Assembly (NCBI GenBank): GCA_002746275.1
Contig: NVWR01000007.1
Coordinates: 59,868-71,179, forward strand
DNA: 11,312 nucleotides
Origin: Rhodobiaceae bacterium
GTDB lineage: Bacteria; Pseudomonadota; Alphaproteobacteria; Parvibaculales; Parvibaculaceae
Direction of reading: 5' to 3'
Shown: positions 7,036 through 11,312 of the stretch, piece after piece
How positions within the stretch are numbered: the first letter of the stretch is position 1
Layout: each line of letters starts with the position of its first letter
The notes under the pieces: model-generated
Databases searched by the model: none
What the model was told of the DNA's origin: nothing
Seen by the model: the letters and a program-made list of their open reading frames with translations, nothing else
Position numbers and translations under genes: made by a program

Positions 7036-8256
7036 ATGTCGAGTTTGGCAACTATAAGCTCCGGTGAGCTCCGCAATATGTCGGAACGCGAGTTGGCGGA
7101 AGGTCTTGCGGCCATGTCGCCGACGGCGATCGACCGCTTTCGCCGTATGCGACGCCTGTCGACAGGGCACAGCCAAGCGCTCAATTCGTTTTTGCGGCAA
7201 AATCCCGAGAAGCGTTTGACGGCAGCGAACAACAAAAGCACCAACGCGAAATCGGTAAAAGCAAAGACCAAATCGCCAATCAAGCCCAAACCCGTTGTAC
7301 GAAAGAAAAAAATGGAAGATGACGGGTATGTCCAACTATGGATGCGGATGCGTGCCTGGTGGGATGGGGTCGAGCTTGATCAACCTGATCGCGCTCCTGA
7401 TGCTGAAGCGTTTCCAAAACAGATGGACATCGATATTGATGCCGGAGATGAGACCAACTACCGGCTACAGGTCATTCAACAATTGTGGGGCGAAGCGACC
7501 TCTCTTCCCGGCGGAAAGAAATTTGCGCTGAATTTGCTGAAAGCTGCAAAACCGACGAAGACCACCGTTATTGCTGATTTGACTTCTGGCCTCGGCGCCG
7601 GCACCTGGCACATTGCTGAAACAACCGACGCAACAGTGAACGGCTTTGAGATTGATAAAGAGCTGGCAAAGGAGGGACAACGCCTTTCCCAAGCGGATGA
7701 ACAATCTCCACGCGCCTCCATCTCCCATCTCGATATGGAGCAGATAGGGGCTTCCCTGAACAAGGAGCAATACGACATCATCGTCGCTCGTGATTTCCTA
7801 TACGCGGTGAAAGACCGAAAGGAAGTGCTAACGGGGATAGCCGACGCGCTCAAGCCAGGTGGCTCTTTGATCTTCACCGATTTCTGCCTGGCAGATCGCA
7901 ACACCGAAAAGACAGACGTTCTTGCCTGGCGAGAAGCCGAGCCGCAAAAACCCAGTCCGGGCACGATTGATGAATATCGTGACCTTTTTGGATCCCTGCG
8001 CTTTGAGGTCAGAACAGCTGACGACATCACCGCCACGTATATTCCCTCTATTCAGGCTGGCTGGAAATCAATCGTCGAGTCCTTGAAAACAGGTTCTCAT
8101 TCTCGTGGATACGTGGATAGTTTGATGGAAGAGGGCAAGGTCTGGCTCAGCCGGTCAAAAGCATTGGAAAGCGGCCAGCTTCGGGCGATCCAATTCCGGG
8201 CGATCATGCAAAAGGGCCCCAAGAGATCCATCACGGACTCTATGTCTATCGATTGA
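7036..8256 (+). CDS. Class I SAM-dependent methyltransferase with lysine-rich N-terminal region
   Basis: Encodes 406 residues. An N-terminal stretch (about 1-55) with short predicted helices is followed by a Lys/Pro-rich linker (about 65-95, with KAKTK and VVRKKK). The methyltransferase core comes after it: motif I ADLTSGLGAGT (Asp181, glycines 185, 187 and 189), an acidic residue after the next strand (NGFEIDKE), the post-II strand YDIIVARDFLYAV, and motif III DALKPGGSLIFTDF. The core resembles methyltransferase type 11 enzymes acting on small molecules or amines, but the substrate cannot be read from sequence. The basic linker could bind membrane phospholipid or nucleic acid; this is speculation. 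The ribosome site before 7036 is weak, and the ATGs at 7078 and 7111 are in-frame alternatives. No signal peptide. It is divergent from the RND exporter. Confidence 0.85.
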   Translation: MSSLATISSGELRNMSERELAEGLAAMSPTAIDRFRRMRRLSTGHSQALNSFLRQNPEKRLTAANNKSTNAKSVKAKTKSPIKPKPVVRKKKMEDDGYVQLWMRMRAWWDGVELDQPDRAPDAEAFPKQMDIDIDAGDETNYRLQVIQQLWGEATSLPGGKKFALNLLKAAKPTKTTVIADLTSGLGAGTWHIAETTDATVNGFEIDKELAKEGQRLSQADEQSPRASISHLDMEQIGASLNKEQYDIIVARDFLYAVKDRKEVLTGIADALKPGGSLIFTDFCLADRNTEKTDVLAWREAEPQKPSPGTIDEYRDLFGSLRFEVRTADDITATYIPSIQAGWKSIVESLKTGSHSRGYVDSLMEEGKVWLSRSKALESGQLRAIQFRAIMQKGPKRSITDSMSID

Positions 8257-8370
8257 CCCCTTCCTTCCATCTACTTATCTCGTCTGCTCCCTCACCCCGG
8301 TGAGTGCAAGCGTGCACCCGACGTCGCGTCCGGTTACAAAACTTTACAAATTCAGGCTTGGCGAAAGCTA
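8257..8370. repeat. Hairpin-rich spacer after the methyltransferase gene
   Basis: Two adjacent perfect inverted repeats follow the stop codon: CTCACC-CC-GGTGAG (8291-8304) and GTGCA-AGCG-TGCAC (8304-8317). No T-run follows, so they are not standard intrinsic terminators, but they may end or protect the upstream transcript. The rest leads into the padR promoter. Confidence 0.35.
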
Positions 8371-8387
8371 TATCGTACCTATATATA
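8358..8387 (+). promoter_or_regulatory. Predicted promoter of the padR-efflux operon
   Basis: TTGGCG (8358-8363) lies 16 or 18 nt ahead of overlapping TATATA hexamers (8380-8385 or 8382-8387). The -10 lies inside the palindrome described next, so a protein bound there would block transcription. It is about 65 bp ahead of the padR start. Confidence 0.4.
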
Positions 8388-8396
8388 GGCCCGATA
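8371..8396. promoter_or_regulatory. Candidate PadR operator (26-bp palindrome)
   Basis: TATCG, two bases, CCTATATATAGG, two bases, CGATA: 22 of 26 positions are symmetric, and the central 12 bp are perfect. It covers the predicted -10 upstream of a PadR-family gene. PadR proteins bind as dimers to palindromic sites and commonly repress their own operon, so this fits autoregulation well. That PadR is the ligand is inferred from position. Confidence 0.6.
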
Positions 8397-8451
8397 CCCC
8401 CTAAGTGAGAGCTGAGCAGCCAAGAGCGCCCTCTCGCTGAAACTCGGACGA

Positions 8452-9000
8452 ATGGTCATGGACGTCAAAACTCTCTGTCTCGGCGCGCTCGACGCGGGCG
8501 ATGCGACCGGGTACGAGATCAAGAAAATGTTTGAAGATGGCGTCTTTGCTCACTTTCTTGAAGCCAGCTTTGGCTCCATCTATCCGGCTCTCACCAAATT
8601 GACGGAAGAAGGCCTGTTGACGTGTAAATCGCAACAGCAAGACGGTCGGCCGGACAAGAAAATCTATTCCATCACCAAAGCCGGACGGGTCGCCCTCCTC
8701 GGCGCCATTGAGCGACCCATCGCCGCAGACAAGTTCAAATCCGAATTCTTGTTTGTCATCTTGTTTGCGGATGTGCTAACGCCCGAACACGTCACGACAT
8801 TGCTCGAAAACCGGCTGCGCGAAACACGTAGCGAGCTTGCTCAGATCAGGGCGGAAGAAGGCTCTTGCGTCAACTCAGGCCAAGAATTTGTGCGCCTTTA
8901 TGGCGAAGCCGTTATGCAAGCGACCATCAATTTTATCGACGATAACCGTCATCTGGTCGAAGGCAAGGTGGCAAAAACGGAATTGGAACCAGTGCGCTGA
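8452..9000 (+). CDS. PadR-family transcriptional regulator
   Basis: Encodes 182 residues. The first about 85 form the PadR winged helix-turn-helix: a KTLCLGALDAG start, TGYEIKK, the conserved GSIYPALTKLTEEGLL recognition region (GSIYPAL at residues 41-47), and a wing with GRPDKKIYSITKAGR. Residues about 95-175 form the helical C-terminal dimerisation domain, longer than in the short PadR subclass. An effector, often a phenolic or drug-like compound, would release it from DNA. The start could also be the ATG at 8458; either lies behind a weak GGA. It is followed by adaptor and permease genes on the same strand, so it probably represses an efflux operon, including itself, through the palindrome at 8371-8396. 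Confidence 0.93.
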   Translation: MVMDVKTLCLGALDAGDATGYEIKKMFEDGVFAHFLEASFGSIYPALTKLTEEGLLTCKSQQQDGRPDKKIYSITKAGRVALLGAIERPIAADKFKSEFLFVILFADVLTPEHVTTLLENRLRETRSELAQIRAEEGSCVNSGQEFVRLYGEAVMQATINFIDDNRHLVEGKVAKTELEPVR

Positions 9001-9061
9001 GACGCATATTCCTAATAAGCGGCGATCCAGCGGGTAGTTGGACAATTTGGAAGGTTAAGAA

Positions 9062-10153
9062 ATGAGATTGCGGCGTTCACACATATTATCGCTGGTTGTT
9101 GCAGCGATCATTGGGGCGTGGATACTTTCCGGACAAATCGGTTCCGACGGCGAGGAGACACCCTCAACCACCGTTGTAGAAACCGGCGCTGCGGGTGAGA
9201 TGCCAAGAGTGCAGGCAAGGATATTCCATGCCGAATCTCGACAAACCACCGTGGTCATTCGCGGACGTACAGAAGCGGTCCGTTCTGTCCAGGTCCGAGC
9301 GGAAACATCAAGCACTGTTGCTGAACTTCCCGTAGAAAAAGGGGCGTTTGTCCAAAAGGGTGACGTGATCTGTCGCCTTGCGCTCAATGCGCGCGACGCG
9401 CGGATGGCAGAAGCCGAGGCATTGATGCGCCAACGGTGGCTGGAACTTGATGCTGCCAGAAAACTTGCCGCACGCGGCCACAGGTCAGAAACACAAGCCG
9501 CGGCATCGCAGGCTGCCTACGATGCGGCTCGCGCGCAGGTGAGACAGCGAGAAGTTGAACTCAGCCACACGCGGATTGTTGCCCCGTTTGATGGGGTTCT
9601 GGATGCGCGCCCGGTCGAGGTGGGTGACTATCTTCAGGTGTCACAACCCTGTGCCACGATTGTCGATTTAGACCCCTTCCTTGTGGTCGGACAAGTTTCT
9701 GAAACAGAAGTCGGCAGCATCCGGGAGGGTGTGGTTGGAACAGCCAAGCTCGTCACTGGCGAGATGGTTGAGGGTTTTGTTCGGTTCGTTGGCAAAACGG
9801 CTGACCCCGCAACACGAACCTTTCGGGTTGAATTGGAAGTGGCGAATGAGAGCCACATCCTACGCTCTGGTATCACAGCAGAAATTTACATACCCAGCAC
9901 GGAAACAATGGCCCACCTGGTTCCCCCCTCTATTCTTGGCCTGGATGATGCCGGGCTGATCGGCCTTCGTATTCTTGACGAAAGCAATATCGTTCATTTT
10001 CAGCGGGTGGAGCTACTGGATGACGGCCCTGACGGGATCTGGGTAACCGGGCTGCCGACCAGCGTCAAACTCATCACCGTCGGCCAGGACTTTGTCCTAC
10101 CTGGTCAGCAAGTAGACGTCATCTATGAGGGACAGACGGAGACACCCTCATGA
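9062..10153 (+). CDS. RND efflux periplasmic adaptor subunit (HlyD/AcrA family)
   Basis: Encodes 363 residues. An N-terminal membrane anchor or uncleaved signal (about 8-24) precedes the periplasmic part. The lipoyl-like half-motif with GAFVQKGDVICRL lies at about 93-107, an alpha-helical hairpin at about 112-172, and the second lipoyl half with IVAPFDGVLDARPVEVGDYL at about 173-195. Beta-barrel and membrane-proximal domains follow (DPFLVVGQV; ATRTFRVELEV at about 249-260). It links an inner-membrane RND permease to an outer-membrane TolC-type channel, whose gene is not in view. It starts with a strong GGAAGG site (9049-9054) at ideal spacing, 61 bp after padR. No lipobox cysteine is seen, so it is not obviously a lipoprotein. 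Confidence 0.95.
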   Translation: MRLRRSHILSLVVAAIIGAWILSGQIGSDGEETPSTTVVETGAAGEMPRVQARIFHAESRQTTVVIRGRTEAVRSVQVRAETSSTVAELPVEKGAFVQKGDVICRLALNARDARMAEAEALMRQRWLELDAARKLAARGHRSETQAAASQAAYDAARAQVRQREVELSHTRIVAPFDGVLDARPVEVGDYLQVSQPCATIVDLDPFLVVGQVSETEVGSIREGVVGTAKLVTGEMVEGFVRFVGKTADPATRTFRVELEVANESHILRSGITAEIYIPSTETMAHLVPPSILGLDDAGLIGLRILDESNIVHFQRVELLDDGPDGIWVTGLPTSVKLITVGQDFVLPGQQVDVIYEGQTETPS

Positions 10154-11312
10154 ACGGCATCATCGACGCTGCGATCTCCCACAGCAGGACTGTCATGACA
10201 ATGATGGTGCTGAGTATCATGGCGGGACTTTCAGCCTATATCTCAATCCCTAAAGAAGCCGACCCGGACATCCAGATCCCCGTCTTCTACGTCTCCATCG
10301 TGCACCCTGGCATCTCCCCGGAAGATGCGGAGCGCCTGCTCATCAAACCGATGGAAACAGAGCTCCGCTCGATCGAAGGGCTGGACGAACTAACGGCCAT
10401 CGCCTCCACAGGCCATGCGGGCATTATCCTCGAATTCGACGTCAGCTTCGACAAGGATGATGCGCTCGCCGAGGTGCGCGAGAAAGTCGACCTGGCACAG
10501 GCAGAGCTTCCGTCGGATACAGAAGAACCGATCATCAAGGAATTCAACACATCCCTGTTCCCTGTGTTGATCGTTACGCTTTCGGGCCAGGTGCCTGAGC
10601 GAACGCTTTATCAACATGCGCGCCGCCTGCAAGATGAAATTGAAGGACGGGTCTCCACAGTCCTGTCTGCAGAGCTGGTCGGCCACCGCGAAGAGTTGCT
10701 TGAAATTATTATTGATCCGTCGCGGATGGAATCTTACGATGTCTCACAATCTGAACTGATCAATGCGGTGACGCTGAACAACCGGCTTGTTGCAGCCGGT
10801 GCGGTTAATTCCAACCACGGTCGATTTTCTGTCAAAGTTCCGGGGCTTTTTGAAAACCGCGAAGATGTTCTCAATCTTCCGATCAAAGTATCAGGAGATG
10901 GTGTCGTAACCCTCTCCGATATTGCCGACATCCGACGGACTTTCAAAGACCCTGATGCCTATGCGCGCTTCGATGGCCAGCCTGCCATTGCACTGCAGAT
11001 CACCAAGCGGATCGGTGAGAACATTGTCGAGAACAATCAGCAGGTCATTCAGGTTGTTGAGGAATTCTCCGCCAACTGGCCGGACGAAATAAAAGTCAAT
11101 TACTCGCTTGATGAATCTACCTGGATTTTCCGGGCGCTCGGCTCACTACAGGCCTCCATCATTACCGCTATTGCGTTGGTTATGATTGTCTGTGTGGCGG
11201 CTCTCGGCATGCGCTCCGCCCTTCTGGTCGGCCTCGCTATTCCAACCTCCTTCATGATCGGGTTTCTCATTCTCTCCATCATGGACATGACCGTGAACAT
11301 GATGGTGATGTT
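10150..11312 (+). CDS. RND efflux permease, HAE type (partial, 3' end beyond window)
   Basis: The 387 complete codons seen here make up roughly the first third of a protein that normally has about 1000-1050 residues. The start ATG overlaps the adaptor stop in an ATGA junction, with GGAG (10138-10141) eight nt ahead, so the two are translationally coupled. TM1 (about 13-32) is followed by the family's PKEADPDIQIP, which corresponds to the conserved E-x-P-DI-x-P-P region, then the porter-domain segment SPEDAERLLIKPMETELRSIEG. Porter sequence runs to about residue 330. TM2 begins at about 333 (SIITAIALVMIVCVAALG), and the following LVGLAIPTSFMIGF is TM3. It is a proton-driven exporter of drugs or other amphiphiles; substrates cannot be predicted from this part. 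The acidic TM4 residues lie beyond the edge. Confidence 0.95.
   Translation, partial: MNGIIDAAISHSRTVMTMMVLSIMAGLSAYISIPKEADPDIQIPVFYVSIVHPGISPEDAERLLIKPMETELRSIEGLDELTAIASTGHAGIILEFDVSFDKDDALAEVREKVDLAQAELPSDTEEPIIKEFNTSLFPVLIVTLSGQVPERTLYQHARRLQDEIEGRVSTVLSAELVGHREELLEIIIDPSRMESYDVSQSELINAVTLNNRLVAAGAVNSNHGRFSVKVPGLFENREDVLNLPIKVSGDGVVTLSDIADIRRTFKDPDAYARFDGQPAIALQITKRIGENIVENNQQVIQVVEEFSANWPDEIKVNYSLDESTWIFRALGSLQASIITAIALVMIVCVAALGMRSALLVGLAIPTSFMIGFLILSIMDMTVNMMVM

Noticed and set aside
8401..8640. 79-residue minus-strand open frame opposite padR
   Set aside because: Antisense to a clear winged-helix gene and covers its promoter-proximal region; no family match.

Overview
The window reads as chromosomal DNA of an alphaproteobacterium. 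This rests on inference: the sensor kinase has a PleC/DivJ-like HisKA-HATPase core, CtrA-like TTAA-N7-TTA motifs lie upstream of it, and the protein set and moderate GC content fit. No rRNA, tRNA, CRISPR array, transposase or integrase was seen, and the genus cannot be named.

Left part (1-1205, mostly minus strand): a YaiI/YqxD-family (DUF188) gene with a GTG start. Behind it is an orphan stretch that matches only the C-terminal domain of CapK/PaaK-type adenylate-forming ligases and looks like the remnant of a longer gene. About 330 bases without a convincing gene follow. They hold two CtrA-like motifs and one perfect DnaA-box sequence, just ahead of the kinase gene.

Middle part (1206-8256): an orphan multi-pass membrane histidine kinase on the plus strand converges, with a 20-nt gap, on a minus-strand gene that joins a PilZ-like N-terminus to a SAM-dependent methyltransferase. 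That methyltransferase resembles proteins often annotated as 3-hydroxypalmitic acid methyl ester (PhcB-like) synthases. Upstream of it on the same strand lies an RND-superfamily exporter of the COG1033/MMPL kind without an adaptor gene. A second, different SAM methyltransferase with a lysine-rich N-terminus is divergent from the exporter. Kinase, PhcB-like methyltransferase and exporter side by side suggest a sensing, synthesis and export module for a methylated, probably lipid-like compound. This is the most interesting hypothesis in the window and is not proven.

Right part (8257-11312, plus strand): a PadR-family regulator, a periplasmic adaptor (HlyD/AcrA type) and the first third of an HAE-type RND permease, with adaptor and permease overlapping by ATGA. 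This is a standard regulated multidrug-efflux operon. A 26-bp near-perfect palindrome covers the predicted -10 region upstream of padR and is a strong candidate for the PadR operator. The permease runs off the right edge.
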